Assembly (NCBI GenBank): GCA_017461445.1
Contig: JAFTXW010000007.1
Span: forward strand, 62,001 to 126,000
Length of the DNA: 64,000 nucleotides
Reading direction: 5' to 3'
DNA from: Oscillospiraceae bacterium
GTDB lineage: Bacteria > Bacillota > Clostridia > Oscillospirales > Oscillospiraceae
Made by a program: the position numbers and the translations under genes. The notes beneath the pieces were generated by a model, which had not been told where the DNA came from, searched no databases, and was given only the letters and a program-made list of their open reading frames with translations. Below are positions 8,504 to 16,608 of the stretch, one piece after another. Position 1 is the first letter of the stretch, and each line of letters starts with the position of its first letter.

Positions 8504-9250
8504 TTACTTATTTTCCATGGCCACGGCCACATCCAATGCCACCTTCATCATCATGGTGAAGGAATTCTGCCGCTCCTCGCTGGTGGTCTCCACACCCTTG
8601 AGGACATGGTCGGAGATAGTGCAGATGCACAGGCCCCGTTTTCCGTACCGTGCGGCGTTCATATACAGGGCAGCGGCTTCCATCTCGAGAGCCATAACGC
8701 CCATCTTCTTCAGGCCGTAAACGCTGTCCAGCCCCTCGGGCACGCCCACATGGTCACCGTAGAACACATCGGAAGAATTAACGTTGCCCACGTGATACGT
8801 TGCGCCGTTGGCTTCGGCGGCCTTGACAGCTTCGCTCAGCAGCTCCCAACTGGCGATGGGGGCAAAGGTGCCGGGGAGGTGGAACTGGCTGGCCCAGTTG
8901 GAATCGGTGCAGGCACCCTGGGCAATGACCAGATCGTATAGGTTGATGTGCTCCTGAATGGAGCCTGCGGAGCCAACACGGATGATGTTCTCCACGCCGT
9001 AACCGTTAAACAGCTCGTGGGAGTAAATGCCGATGGCGGGCATGCCCATGCCGGAGGCCATGACGGAGACCTTCACGCCCTTGTAGGTGCCGGTATAGCC
9101 CTGCACGCCCCGGACGTTGTTTACGAGAACAGGATTCTCCAGGAAATTTTCAGCGATGAACTTACTGCGCAGAGGATCGCCGGGCATCAGAACGGTCTTG
9201 CCAAAATCACCGGGCTTGGCGGCGATGTGGGGAGTGGGAGTGTTCAGCAT
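8504..9250 (-). CDS. deoD: Purine-nucleoside phosphorylase, DeoD type
   Basis: A 248-residue hexameric-type purine nucleoside phosphorylase that splits purine (deoxy)nucleosides with phosphate into base and pentose-1-phosphate. The phosphate-binding loop is LMPGDPLRSKF. The family signature MASGMGMPAIGIYSHEL is followed by GSAGS, MEMEAAALY and the catalytic Asp region in ISDHVLKG. Length is normal. TCCTCCTAA-type ribosome site (AGGAGG) directly upstream. Its product feeds DeoB. Confidence 0.97.
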   Translation of the reverse strand: MLNTPTPHIAAKPGDFGKTVLMPGDPLRSKFIAENFLENPVLVNNVRGVQGYTGTYKGVKVSVMASGMGMPAIGIYSHELFNGYGVENIIRVGSAGSIQEHINLYDLVIAQGACTDSNWASQFHLPGTFAPIASWELLSEAVKAAEANGATYHVGNVNSSDVFYGDHVGVPEGLDSVYGLKKMGVMALEMEAAALYMNAARYGKRGLCICTISDHVLKGVETTSEERQNSFTMMMKVALDVAVAMENK

Positions 9251-9273
9251 AGTTATTTCCTCCTAAAAAGATA

Positions 9274-9411
9274 TTGTAGGGGAGGGTCTTGACCCTCCCG
9301 GCGATGCGAAGCATCGCAACGACCGTAAGGTCGTTAATGTTGATCGTTTATTGTCCTGACGGACAATGGCATTCTTCGGATGCCCGGGAGGGTCAAGACC
9401 CTCCCCTACAA
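9274..9411. repeat. Composite inverted-repeat element, GGGGAGGGTC type, copy 1
   Basis: Perfect 27-bp terminal inverted repeats (9274-9300, 9385-9411) enclose four small hairpins: gcgatgc..gcatcgc (9301-9317), aacgacc..ggtcgtt (9318-9335), attgtcc..ggacaat (9350-9367) and ggcattc..gatgcc (9368-9384). It fills the deoC-deoD junction. Confidence 0.87.
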
Positions 9412-9417
9412 GAAAAA

Positions 9418-10086
9418 TCAGTAAGTTCCGTCGTTTTCCAGCCCCTTGGCGATTTTCACGATACGGCTGGTACCCAGTCTGGACGCACCCAGGGTGAGGA
9501 ACTTCTCGGCATCCTCCAGGCTGGAAATGCCGCCTGCGGCCTTGATCTTCACATGGGGGGCAACGTGTTTTGCAAACAGCTCCACATCGGCAAATGTCGC
9601 ACCGGCCTTACTGAAGCCCGTGGAGGTCTTGATGTAGTCTGCCCCGGAATCGGAAACGCACTTGCACAGCTGCACCTTTTCTTCGTCGGTCAGCAGACAG
9701 GTTTCGATGATGACCTTCAAGAGCTTTCCCTTGCAGGCGGCCTTAATAGCGGCAATCTCGGCGGTGATATCGTTCCACCGGCCCTCCTTGGCCCAGCCGA
9801 TGTTGATGACCATATCCACCTCGTCCGCACCGTTGTCCACAGCATCGGAGGCCATGAAGCACTTTGCGGCGGTGGTAGCGTAGCCGTTGGGGAAGCCGAT
9901 AACGGTGCAGATGGCTAAATTTTCCCCCACATATTCCTTCGCCTGCTTCACAAAAGACGCAGGAATACACACCGAAGCGGTATGATACTTCATGCTGTCG
10001 TCACAAATACCCTTGATTTCCGCCCAGGTAGCATCCTGCGCCAAAAGCGTATGGTCGCACTTGGCAAGAATATCAGAGAGATTCAT
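9418..10086 (-). CDS. deoC: Deoxyribose-phosphate aldolase
   Basis: A 222-residue class I aldolase that cleaves 2-deoxyribose-5-phosphate to acetaldehyde and glyceraldehyde-3-phosphate. The Schiff-base lysine is Lys153 in DYIKTSTGF. The proton-relay Asp91 lies in [10 protein letters not shown], and the second conserved lysine is in [15 protein letters not shown] ribosome site before the ATG. Second gene of the salvage operon, 34 bp after tdk. Confidence 0.97.
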   Translation of the reverse strand: MNLSDILAKCDHTLLAQDATWAEIKGICDDSMKYHTASVCIPASFVKQAKEYVGENLAICTVIGFPNGYATTAAKCFMASDAVDNGADEVDMVINIGWAKEGRWNDITAEIAAIKAACKGKLLKVIIETCLLTDEEKVQLCKCVSDSGADYIKTSTGFSKAGATFADVELFAKHVAPHVKIKAAGGISSLEDAEKFLTLGASRLGTSRIVKIAKGLENDGTY

Positions 10087-10097
10087 AAAAAATACCT

Positions 10098-10126
10098 CCT
10101 AATTTTCAACTTTCAACTTCTCAATG
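10098..10126. repeat. Half copy of the TTGAAAATTGAAA repeat
   Basis: AATTTTCAACTTTCAACTTCTCA in the tdk-deoC junction, running into the tdk 3' end. It resembles one arm of the inverted repeat at 21536-21617. Confidence 0.5.
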
Positions 10127-10726
10127 CTGTCCGTGGAGTTTTATCTTCCGCCGTTCCCTTATGCCCTGGACATAGCAGCGGTGGCACATGGCGATGTAGC
10201 TGTCGTTGCCGCCCAGCACCACCTGGGCACCTTCGGTGACGATGTGACCCTCGCCGTCGATCCGGGCGTTAACGGTGGCCTTGGCACCGCAGTCGCAGAT
10301 GGTCTTGATCTCCTGAATGGTGTCGGCTACCTCCATCAGCCGGCGGCTGCCGGGGAACAGGCGGGTCTGAAAATCGGTCCGCAGGCCGAAGCAGATGACG
10401 GGAATGCCGAAATCATTGACGATGGAGCGCAGCTGGTCGATCTGGGCTTCTGTCAGGAACTGGCACTCGTCCACGATGACCACATCGCAGCGGCCCTTCC
10501 GGGTATCCCGGAACAATCCGTAAACATCCAGCTCCGGGGCGATCACCTCCACCGTGGCGGCGAGACCAATGCGGCTGCGGAGGGTCTGCACGCCGTCCCG
10601 GATATCCGCGCTGGGCTTAATGAGCCATACGCTCATATCGTTTTCTTCGTAATTGTATTTGGTGATCAGAGCCTGGGCGGTCTTGCTGGAACCCATGGCA
10701 CCGTATTTAAAATAAAGCTTTGCCAT
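10121..10726 (-). CDS. tdk: Thymidine kinase (TK1-like)
   Basis: A 201-residue type II thymidine kinase that phosphorylates thymidine and deoxyuridine. Walker A is GAMGSSKT (residues 9-16), Walker B VIVDECQF, and a four-cysteine zinc lasso is formed by CDC near residue 143 and CHRC near residue 185. First gene of the deoxynucleoside salvage cluster and preceded by a sigma-A promoter, so it heads the operon. Confidence 0.97.
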   Translation of the reverse strand: MAKLYFKYGAMGSSKTAQALITKYNYEENDMSVWLIKPSADIRDGVQTLRSRIGLAATVEVIAPELDVYGLFRDTRKGRCDVVIVDECQFLTEAQIDQLRSIVNDFGIPVICFGLRTDFQTRLFPGSRRLMEVADTIQEIKTICDCGAKATVNARIDGEGHIVTEGAQVVLGGNDSYIAMCHRCYVQGIRERRKIKLHGQH

Positions 10727-10755
10727 ATCTCTTTCTACCTCCGTCTGTATCCTTC

Positions 10756-10784
10756 ATTATATCGAAATCCGGACACGGATGCAA
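10756..10784 (-). promoter_or_regulatory. Sigma-A promoter of the tdk-deo-cdd operon
   Basis: On the minus strand: TTGCAT, 17-bp spacer, TATAAT, about 30 bp before the tdk start. Confidence 0.75.
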
Positions 10785-10860
10785 CCTTTTTCTGTGGCGT
10801 TTCTGCAAGCTTCCCTTGCCAGGAGAAGAGATGTTTGCTATACTAAAAATATGAAACACC

Positions 10861-10887
10861 TGCAACCAACCCCAAAATTTGACGAGA
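10861..10887 (+). promoter_or_regulatory. ECF-type promoter of the DUF4349 gene
   Basis: TGCAACC at 10861-10867, 15 bp, CGAG at 10883-10886. Boxes, spacing and the AAAATTT spacer core match the promoter before the ECF sigma gene at 1862. Confidence 0.65.
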
Positions 10888-10928
10888 GATAGTAATAGAA
10901 GAAACCACGGAAAAAAGGAGGAAACTTT

Positions 10929-11843
10929 ATGAAAATCAGAAGTCTGGCATTGCTATTGGCACTGGTGATGCTCCTGCTGACCGGCTGCGGAAGCAATTCC
11001 GTAACCAGCGCGCCCATGGAGATGGAGTATGCGGAGGATATGGCGGAAACCACGAACGGCAGCGTGTCCCTGGCGGGCAGCGGCAGCACGACCGAATCCG
11101 CATCCCTGCCGGAGGGCCGCAAGTGGATCGTCACCGTGAACATGACCGCCGAAACGGAGGACATGGACGCGCTGCTGGAAGAGCTGAACCAGCGGATCGC
11201 CTCCCTGGGAGGCTATGTGGAGGATCAGCGGATCTACAACGGCAGCATTCATTCCAACCGCCGCTACCGCTATGCGGATCTGACCATCCGTGTCCCTGCA
11301 GAGGATGTGAATGCCTTTACCGAGGACGTAAAGAGCATTTCCAACATCGTTTCCAGCGAGGAAAACCGGGACGATGTGACCCTCAGCTATGTGGCTACCG
11401 AAAGCCGGGTAAACGCCCTGAAAGCGGAGGAGGCCCGCCTCCTGGAGCTGATGGAGCAGGCGGAGAATATGACCGACCTGCTGGAGATCGAGGAACGGCT
11501 GACGGAGGTGCGCTATGAGCTGGAACGCTATGCCTCCCAGCTGCGGACCTACGACAACCAGATCGACTATGCCACCATTTACTTAAACATCGAAGAGGTT
11601 CAGAAGCTGACCCCCGTAGAGGAGCCCACCACCTGGGAACGGATCACCGAGGGCTTTGGGGAAAGCGTTGAGAGCCTGCAGGAAGGCATCGTGAATACCT
11701 TTGTCTGGGTAGTGGTGAATTCTCCCTACCTTGGGGTATGGGCCGTGGTGATCCTGGCGGCGGTGCTGATCACAAAAACCATCCGGAAACGCAAAGCTGC
11801 AAAGAAAATACCGCCCAAGGAACCAGAAAATAAGACAGAATAA
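10929..11843 (+). CDS. DUF4349 domain lipoprotein
   Basis: A 304-residue envelope protein. The lipoprotein signal ends in LLLTGC (Cys20). A low-complexity Ser/Glu linker runs to about residue 60. The DUF4349 domain (about 60-240) includes the conserved GGYVEDQ and RYADLTIRVPAEDVNAF stretches and a coiled-coil (about 155-205, ALKAEEARLLELMEQAE). One transmembrane helix lies near residues 258-282, followed by a basic tail. DUF4349 proteins are often found as targets of ECF sigma regulons; the promoter match to the local sigma gene supports that here. Molecular function unknown. Confidence 0.88.
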   Translation: MKIRSLALLLALVMLLLTGCGSNSVTSAPMEMEYAEDMAETTNGSVSLAGSGSTTESASLPEGRKWIVTVNMTAETEDMDALLEELNQRIASLGGYVEDQRIYNGSIHSNRRYRYADLTIRVPAEDVNAFTEDVKSISNIVSSEENRDDVTLSYVATESRVNALKAEEARLLELMEQAENMTDLLEIEERLTEVRYELERYASQLRTYDNQIDYATIYLNIEEVQKLTPVEEPTTWERITEGFGESVESLQEGIVNTFVWVVVNSPYLGVWAVVILAAVLITKTIRKRKAAKKIPPKEPENKTE

Positions 11844-11850
11844 CAGGAAA

Positions 11851-11876
11851 ATGCCCCCGGCATCAGCCGGGGGCAT
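11851..11876. terminator. Terminator between DUF4349 gene and jag
   Basis: ATGCCCCCGGC atca GCCGGGGGCAT hairpin followed by CTTTGCG, between convergent genes. Confidence 0.85.
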
Positions 11877-11883
11877 CTTTGCG

Positions 11884-12798
11884 TTATCTCACATACTCAA
11901 TGACCACGCGGCGGTTGGGTTCCACGCCGGTGGAGTGGGTGGTGATGTTGTCCATCTCCTGCAGGGCGGCATGGATCACATGACGCTCGTAGGCATTCAT
12001 GGGCTCCAGGGTGGTGCGGCGGCGGGCCTTCAGCACCTGCTGGGCCTTCTTGCGGGCATAGCGGCGCAGGCTGTCCTCACGCTTCTCCCGGTAGCACTCG
12101 GCATCCACGTTGATGCGAATGTGGCCGTCCACGTCCCGGTTGACGGTGTAGTTGGCCAGATGCTGAATGGCATCCAGGGTGTCGCCCCGGCGGCCGATCA
12201 GGTAGCCCAGGTCGTCGCCCACCAGGTCAACCTTGTAAGTATTGGCGTCGGCCTTCCAGCAGTGGGGCACGGCCTTGGAATCCATGTGCTCCAGCAGTCC
12301 CTTGATGAAGACTTCGATCTTCTCCTCGGTGGAGCCGGGCTCTGCGGGGGTGTACTCCTTGGGTGCGGCGGGAGCCTTGGGGGCTTTGGACTCCTTGTGC
12401 TCCTTGGGGGCCTTGGGCTGCTTGGGAGCTTCGGGCTTCTTTTCTGCCTTGGGAGCCTTGGGCTTTTCGGGCTTGGGCTCTGCCTTCACGGGCTCAGCCT
12501 TGGGGGCTTCCGCCTTGGGAGCCTCAGGCTTGGGCTCGGGCTTCTTTACGGGCGCAGCGGCCTTGGGCTTGCTGCGGGAAGCGGAGCTGAGGGCCACCTT
12601 GGGAGCCTCAGGCACGGGATCGGGAGCTTCGTAGGTCACCTGCACCTTGGCGGGCTGGGCACCGAAGCCCAGGAAACCGGCCTTGGCCTGCTGCAGCACC
12701 TGGACGGAAACACTGTCCCGGTCCAGACCCAGCTGGCTCAGTGCGGCTTCAATGGCAAGATCAATGGTCTTGCCGCTGGTAATGATGGTCTTTTCCAT
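11884..12798 (-). CDS. jag: Jag/KhpB RNA-binding protein
   Basis: A 304-residue KH-R3H protein. The N-terminal Jag domain (about 1-52; TSGKTIDLAIEAALSQLG and KAGFLGFGAQPAKV) is joined to the RNA-binding part by a long Lys/Pro/Ala/Glu linker (about 55-145) that is probably disordered. The KH domain has its GxxG loop as LIGRRGDTLDAIQ (about 195-215), and the R3H domain ends the protein (RRTTLEPMNAYERHVIH). It is immediately downstream of yidC, the usual Firmicutes arrangement. The linker is unusually long and repetitive. Confidence 0.95.
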   Translation of the reverse strand: MEKTIITSGKTIDLAIEAALSQLGLDRDSVSVQVLQQAKAGFLGFGAQPAKVQVTYEAPDPVPEAPKVALSSASRSKPKAAAPVKKPEPKPEAPKAEAPKAEPVKAEPKPEKPKAPKAEKKPEAPKQPKAPKEHKESKAPKAPAAPKEYTPAEPGSTEEKIEVFIKGLLEHMDSKAVPHCWKADANTYKVDLVGDDLGYLIGRRGDTLDAIQHLANYTVNRDVDGHIRINVDAECYREKREDSLRRYARKKAQQVLKARRRTTLEPMNAYERHVIHAALQEMDNITTHSTGVEPNRRVVIEYVR

Positions 12799-12801
12799 TG
12801 C

Positions 12802-14049
12802 TTATTCCTCCGTAGAATTGGAAGCGTAGCGGTTGGGATCGTAGTTGCGGCCCTTGCAGTAGGGACGGCTGGGGATGCCGGACATGCAGTCGGCTTCCTC
12901 TTCCTCCACGATGCCCTTCTTGGCGGCATACTCCTTGGCGGCGGCAGCCTTGGCGGCCTCCTCCTCAGCGCGCTGCTTCTTTTGCATCTTCTTCTTGCTG
13001 GTGTTTTCGGTGATGCCGTCGGGATTGGCGGCACGGCGTTCGGCGCGGACGCGCTCCTTCTCGGCCTCAATGCGGTCCTGCTCCAGGGCCTTCTGCAGGC
13101 GGACGGCATCTTCCTCGTCATAGACCTTGCGGTAATGCTTGGTCATAATGGCGTCGCTGACCATGCTGTAGATACCGCCGATGAACCAGTAAAGGGACAG
13201 GCCGGCGGACACGGTGAAGCCAATCCACAGGGACATCAGGGGCATCATGAACATCATGGTCTTGTTGGTCTGGGCGGACTGGGAATTCTGAGCCACTTCC
13301 TTATCCTGGACGCCCTTCTCATTGGTGATGACGGAGTCGTTGCCCTTCTGGCTGACCCACATCTGCAGCACCTGGCTGCCTGCGGACAGCACGGGGATCA
13401 GGAAGGCACCGATGTGTGCCCAGTCCCATGCCCAGTTGGCACCAAAGATGTTGAACTCGGGGATCCGGCCCAGGTTGATACCCAGGAAATCGAAGTTGAT
13501 ACCGGCCAGGGTATCAGCACCGATGCCGGGGATAGCCGCGCTGATCTCAGCGGCATACTGGGGCAGAACGCTGGCGGCGACGACCTGCTCGTAGGCGGCG
13601 TTGGCACCGCTGAACAGATCGGGGTTGGCGGTTTTGATAACGTTGATGATCTCGGCGGTCATCTCGGCACTTTCGCCCAGCAGGTAGGTGATGGGCTCCC
13701 GGATGACAGTGAACAGGGGCAGCAGGATCAGCAGGGGCACAAAGCTCCACAGGCAGCCGCCCATACCCATGGACGCGCCCTCTTCCTGCTGCAGCTTCTG
13801 GATGGCCTCATTCTGCTTCTGCTGGTCGTTGGCGTACTTGCGCTGGATCTCCTGGATCTTGGGCTGCAGCCGGGACATCTTCATCATGCTCTTCTTGGAC
13901 TTGGCACGGATGGGCAGCAGCACGGTCTGGACGATGAGCGCGAAAATGATCATGGCAACACCGTAGTTGCTGGTCAGGTCGTACAGAACACCCAGCAGCC
14001 AGCCAAAGGGTACGGTGACGATATCGGATAACTGGAATGCGAGAATCAT
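12802..14049 (-). CDS. yidC: Membrane protein insertase YidC/Oxa1 family
   Basis: A 415-residue Firmicutes-type insertase that places proteins in the cytoplasmic membrane. The 60KD_IMP core has the substrate-groove arginine at Arg48 (TVLLPIRAKSKKSM), the cytoplasmic coiled hairpin (about 50-92) and the later helices (FVPLLILLPLF; TVSAGLSLYWFIGGIYSM). An extra outer segment of about 100 residues lies between the second and third helices. The C-terminal tail (about 320-415) is strongly charged and Ala-rich. Three bases separate its stop from jag. Confidence 0.95.
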   Translation of the reverse strand: MILAFQLSDIVTVPFGWLLGVLYDLTSNYGVAMIIFALIVQTVLLPIRAKSKKSMMKMSRLQPKIQEIQRKYANDQQKQNEAIQKLQQEEGASMGMGGCLWSFVPLLILLPLFTVIREPITYLLGESAEMTAEIINVIKTANPDLFSGANAAYEQVVAASVLPQYAAEISAAIPGIGADTLAGINFDFLGINLGRIPEFNIFGANWAWDWAHIGAFLIPVLSAGSQVLQMWVSQKGNDSVITNEKGVQDKEVAQNSQSAQTNKTMMFMMPLMSLWIGFTVSAGLSLYWFIGGIYSMVSDAIMTKHYRKVYDEEDAVRLQKALEQDRIEAEKERVRAERRAANPDGITENTSKKKMQKKQRAEEEAAKAAAAKEYAAKKGIVEEEEADCMSGIPSRPYCKGRNYDPNRYASNSTEE

Positions 14050-14070
14050 GGACTTTCCTCCTTATGGAAG

Positions 14071-14283
14071 TCATGGTACGGGGTCGTACCAGTCATCCCT
14101 GTTGAAGGGATGACAGCGGGCCAGCCGCTTTAGAGCGAGCCAGCCGCCTTTCAGTGCCCCGTATTTTGTAATAGCTTCGTAGGCATAGCGGGAACAGGTG
14201 GGAGAAAACCGGCACCGTGCCGGAAATGCGGGAGAAATATTGCGCTGGTAAAAGCGAATCAGAGATAAAAGGAGTCTTTTCAT
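14071..14283 (-). CDS. yidD: Membrane protein insertion efficiency factor YidD
   Basis: A 70-residue protein with the family core [20 protein letters not shown] (three conserved cysteines including the following SRYAYEAI region) and the C-terminal RLARCHPF motif. Located in its standard place between rnpA and yidC. Thought to assist YidC. Confidence 0.95.
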   Translation of the reverse strand: MKRLLLSLIRFYQRNISPAFPARCRFSPTCSRYAYEAITKYGALKGGWLALKRLARCHPFNRDDWYDPVP

Positions 14284-14292
14284 AAGCTGTCT

Positions 14293-14637
14293 TTAATTCT
14301 GCATTTCCCGGAGCAGTCCTGCCTTTTTTGCAAGGGTGAGGTAGCTCTTGGTCAGTTTGTCGAAAGGAGCCTCCACGGCCTTGCTGCGGGCTACCACCAC
14401 GATGTCCCAGCCGGGCTGGAACGCGTCCTCGTTGAGGCGGTAGACCTCCCGGATGCGGCGGCGGGTACGGTTGCGCACGTGGGCCTTGCCCAGCTTTTTG
14501 CTGACGGTAATGCCCACCCGGTTGCTGTCCGTCCGGTTCTTCCGGGCGTAGAGCACCAGAAGACCGTCGGCAAAGCCGCTGGTGTGGTACAGCCGCCGGA
14601 AAATGTGATTCAATTTCAGACTGCTGGAAAATTTCAT
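14293..14637 (-). CDS. rnpA: Ribonuclease P protein component
   Basis: A 114-residue basic protein that binds RNase P RNA and the tRNA 5' leader. The RNR signature HVRNRTRRRIREVYR is present, with VGITVSKKLGKA before it. A putative ATG at 14637 follows GGGAGTATGTT. It lies downstream of rpmH, but a repeat and a terminator separate them here. Confidence 0.95.
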   Translation of the reverse strand: MKFSSSLKLNHIFRRLYHTSGFADGLLVLYARKNRTDSNRVGITVSKKLGKAHVRNRTRRRIREVYRLNEDAFQPGWDIVVVARSKAVEAPFDKLTKSYLTLAKKAGLLREMQN

Positions 14638-14705
14638 AACATACTCCCTGTCTCAACGGAAAGGCGGCTATGCCGCATCCCTTCCCATCGGTTCAAATCA
14701 AGTTA

Positions 14706-14842
14706 CGCGTAGGGGCGACCCTTGCGGTCGCCCGGCGATGCGGAACGCATCGCACCGCCGAAGGCGGAACATTTTTGGATTGCCCTAACGGGCAATGGCA
14801 CTCTTCGAGTGCCCGGGCGACCGCAAGGGTCGCCCCTACGCG
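14706..14842. repeat. Composite inverted-repeat element, GGGGCGACC type, copy 2
   Basis: Perfect 29-bp terminal inverted repeats (14706-14734, 14814-14842), near-identical to the arms at 1699-1844. The core hairpins are a different set: gcgatgcg..cgcatcgc, ccgcc..ggcgg, attgccc..gggcaat and ggcactc..gagtgcc. Confidence 0.87.
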
Positions 14843-14905
14843 ATGCTCAGTACCATAAGAACGCAGGCGGCTCTCATATTCGCCCCTTGATTTATGTTAG
14901 CCAAT

Positions 14906-14951
14906 AAAAAGGGAGCGGGGCGAATGTTTCATTCACCCCGCTGTAGCTCCC
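14906..14951 (-). terminator. Terminator after rpmH
   Basis: On the minus strand a long GGGAGC..GCGGGGTGAATG / CATTCGCCCCGC..TCCC stem ends in TTTTTATT. It separates rpmH from rnpA, which are often cotranscribed elsewhere. Confidence 0.8.
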
Positions 14952-15003
14952 GTTTCGCTTTTGCGCGATTATTCCGCTTGTGATTTCACCCACGGATCTG
15001 CAC

Positions 15004-15138
15004 TCAGGCGGACAGAACCTTGCGGCCCTTTGCACGACGGCGGGCCAGAACCTTGCGGCCGTTGGAAGTAGCCATTCTCTGACGGAAACCGTGAACCTTG
15101 GAACGATGACGACGGCTGGGCTGGTAGGTACGCTTCAT
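15004..15138 (-). CDS. rpmH: 50S ribosomal protein L34
   Basis: A 44-residue basic protein with the full L34 sequence pattern: starts [20 protein letters not shown], continues [20 protein letters not shown] and ends VLSA. AGGAGGTGTAAAGAAA ribosome site before the ATG. It heads the rpmH-rnpA-yidD-yidC-jag block. dnaA, the usual divergent neighbour at the replication origin, is not next to it. Confidence 0.98.
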   Translation of the reverse strand: MKRTYQPSRRHRSKVHGFRQRMATSNGRKVLARRRAKGRKVLSA

Positions 15139-15237
15139 TTTCTTTACACCTCCTGTATTTTTTCATTTCATATGCTCGACAGCCGGATACGGCCGCAGCA
15201 ACACATATTTTTTGACCATACATGGTCATGCTAAGCC

Positions 15238-15266
15238 ATTATAACCGAAAAATCCGATCAGGTCAA
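15238..15266 (-). promoter_or_regulatory. Consensus sigma-A promoter of rpmH
   Basis: On the minus strand: TTGACC, 17-bp spacer, TATAAT, about 100 bp before the rpmH start. Confidence 0.8.
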
Positions 15267-15292
15267 CAATTATTTCACTTTTTTCGGGAAAA

Positions 15293-16507
15293 TCATTTAT
15301 TGTAGTCCACGATCAGGTTGCCGCCCTTGTAGCTTCCGTCCAGCTTGCTCAGCACCCGCTCGTATTTGTCGGAGCCTTCCTCGTAGGGGGTGGGCTGGAA
15401 GTTGTTCTGGACGGGCAGGCTGCTGCAGGATACGGGGATGATGGTCAGCTCGCCGAGAGAAACGGTTCCGTCGGTGTCCCGGATGACCTCCTGCTGCAAA
15501 ATGGCGGAATCCAGATCCTGAGGCCAGTGATTGCCGCCAAAGACGAAGTTGCCCAGGGAATAGTAGATGATGCCGCCGTTGTACTCCTCGATCTTCTGCA
15601 GAACGTGGGGATGGTGGCCGTAGACGATGTCCGCACCCGCGTCGATGGCGGCATAGGCCATTTCCGTCTGGGTGCCGGAAGCACGGTAGCTGCCCTCCTC
15701 GCCCCAGTGGGCGGACACGATCACGATCTCCGCGCCTTTGTTCCGCAGATCTTTGATCTCTGCTTCCATGTCCTTCTTGTCCTGGGAGAAGGCCAGGGCG
15801 TAGAAGCCCACGGTCAGGCCGCTTTCGGTGGTCAGCAGCATGGAGCCGTCCTTTTCCACATAGGGCACGTTGGCCTCTTTCAGGGTTTCCAGGGTGGAAT
15901 CGTAGCCCGCCTGGAGGTAGTCCATGGTGTGGTTGTTGGCAAAGGAGACGGCCTCGATGGAGTTCTGGGTAATGACATTCACATAGCGGGTAGGTGCCCG
16001 GAAGGTGAACAGGGCTCCGGAACTGGCACCGCCCTCATAGAGGGTGCTTTCCAGATTGATCACCGTCAGGTCATCGTTTTCAATGTAGTCCATGACGTTT
16101 TTAAAGGGATAGCTGTAATCCTCACCGATGTACCAGAGGATGCTGTACATCACATTCATCTGCTTGGGCGCGCTGCCGATGGTGCAGTCGCCCAGGAAGG
16201 TCAGGGTGAAGGTCTCGGGACCGGGCTCCGTAGCAGTTTCTGTGGAAGGTTCGGTGACAGGCTCCGTTTCCGCTTCCGTCGGTTCCGTGGAGGGCTCTGT
16301 GGCGGCCGTGGTGGGGGGCAGGGTGGTGGGTTCCTCCGTGACGGCGGTGGTCCCGGTGGGCGCGGTGGTCTGGAGGGTCTGGGGCGGTTCCGAAGGCTCC
16401 GATGCGCCGGGGATCAGACCGGGCAGGAAGGTCACGCCGATATACACAAGCTCTCCCGCTAAAATCAGCAGCAGGATCGCCAGAATGATCTTCAGGGCTT
16501 TCATCAT
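15293..16507 (-). CDS. CapA-family (PGA_cap) extracellular protein
   Basis: A 404-residue protein with a membrane anchor/signal helix (about 5-30), a Thr/Pro/Glu-rich stalk (about 36-97) and a calcineurin-like PGA_cap domain (about 98-400). Domain motifs are FLGDCTIG, INLES, FANNHTMDY, SAHWGEE and GHHPHVLQ. CapA proteins take part in poly-gamma-glutamate capsule synthesis or act as poorly characterised metallophosphoesterases. No capB/capC is nearby, so a capsule role is not supported by context. Start: AAGGAGGGCC precedes two tandem ATGs (16507 and 16504). Confidence 0.88.
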   Translation of the reverse strand: MMKALKIILAILLLILAGELVYIGVTFLPGLIPGASEPSEPPQTLQTTAPTGTTAVTEEPTTLPPTTAATEPSTEPTEAETEPVTEPSTETATEPGPETFTLTFLGDCTIGSAPKQMNVMYSILWYIGEDYSYPFKNVMDYIENDDLTVINLESTLYEGGASSGALFTFRAPTRYVNVITQNSIEAVSFANNHTMDYLQAGYDSTLETLKEANVPYVEKDGSMLLTTESGLTVGFYALAFSQDKKDMEAEIKDLRNKGAEIVIVSAHWGEEGSYRASGTQTEMAYAAIDAGADIVYGHHPHVLQKIEEYNGGIIYYSLGNFVFGGNHWPQDLDSAILQQEVIRDTDGTVSLGELTIIPVSCSSLPVQNNFQPTPYEEGSDKYERVLSKLDGSYKGGNLIVDYNK

Positions 16508-16524
16508 GGCCCTCCTTTCTAAAA

Positions 16525-16608
16525 TAAATGCAGAGTGCAGAATGCAAAATGCAGAATGGAAATACCGGGGGATGGGCGAAAATCATTGTGCATTCTGCAT
16601 TTTTATTT
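16525..16608. repeat. TGCAGAATGCA inverted repeat
   Basis: TGCAGAGTGCAGAATGCAAA and iterations are complementary to CATTCTGCATTTTTATTTA about 55 bp later. The element fills the gap between capA-like gene and typA. Same style as the other low-complexity inverted repeats but a different sequence. Confidence 0.6.

Noticed and set aside
8956-9292. Plus-strand frames over deoD
   Set aside because: Antisense shadows of a full-length, motif-complete phosphorylase.
12361-12560. Repetitive stretch in jag as a possible CRISPR or tandem array
   Set aside because: The periodicity comes from Pro-Lys-Ala-type codons of a protein linker; there are no fixed repeats with unique spacers. No CRISPR array was seen anywhere in the window.
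11851-14031. 726-codon plus-strand frame across jag and yidC
   Set aside because: Gly/Leu/His-rich shadow of the Lys/Pro/Ala-rich Jag linker and of YidC on the opposite strand.
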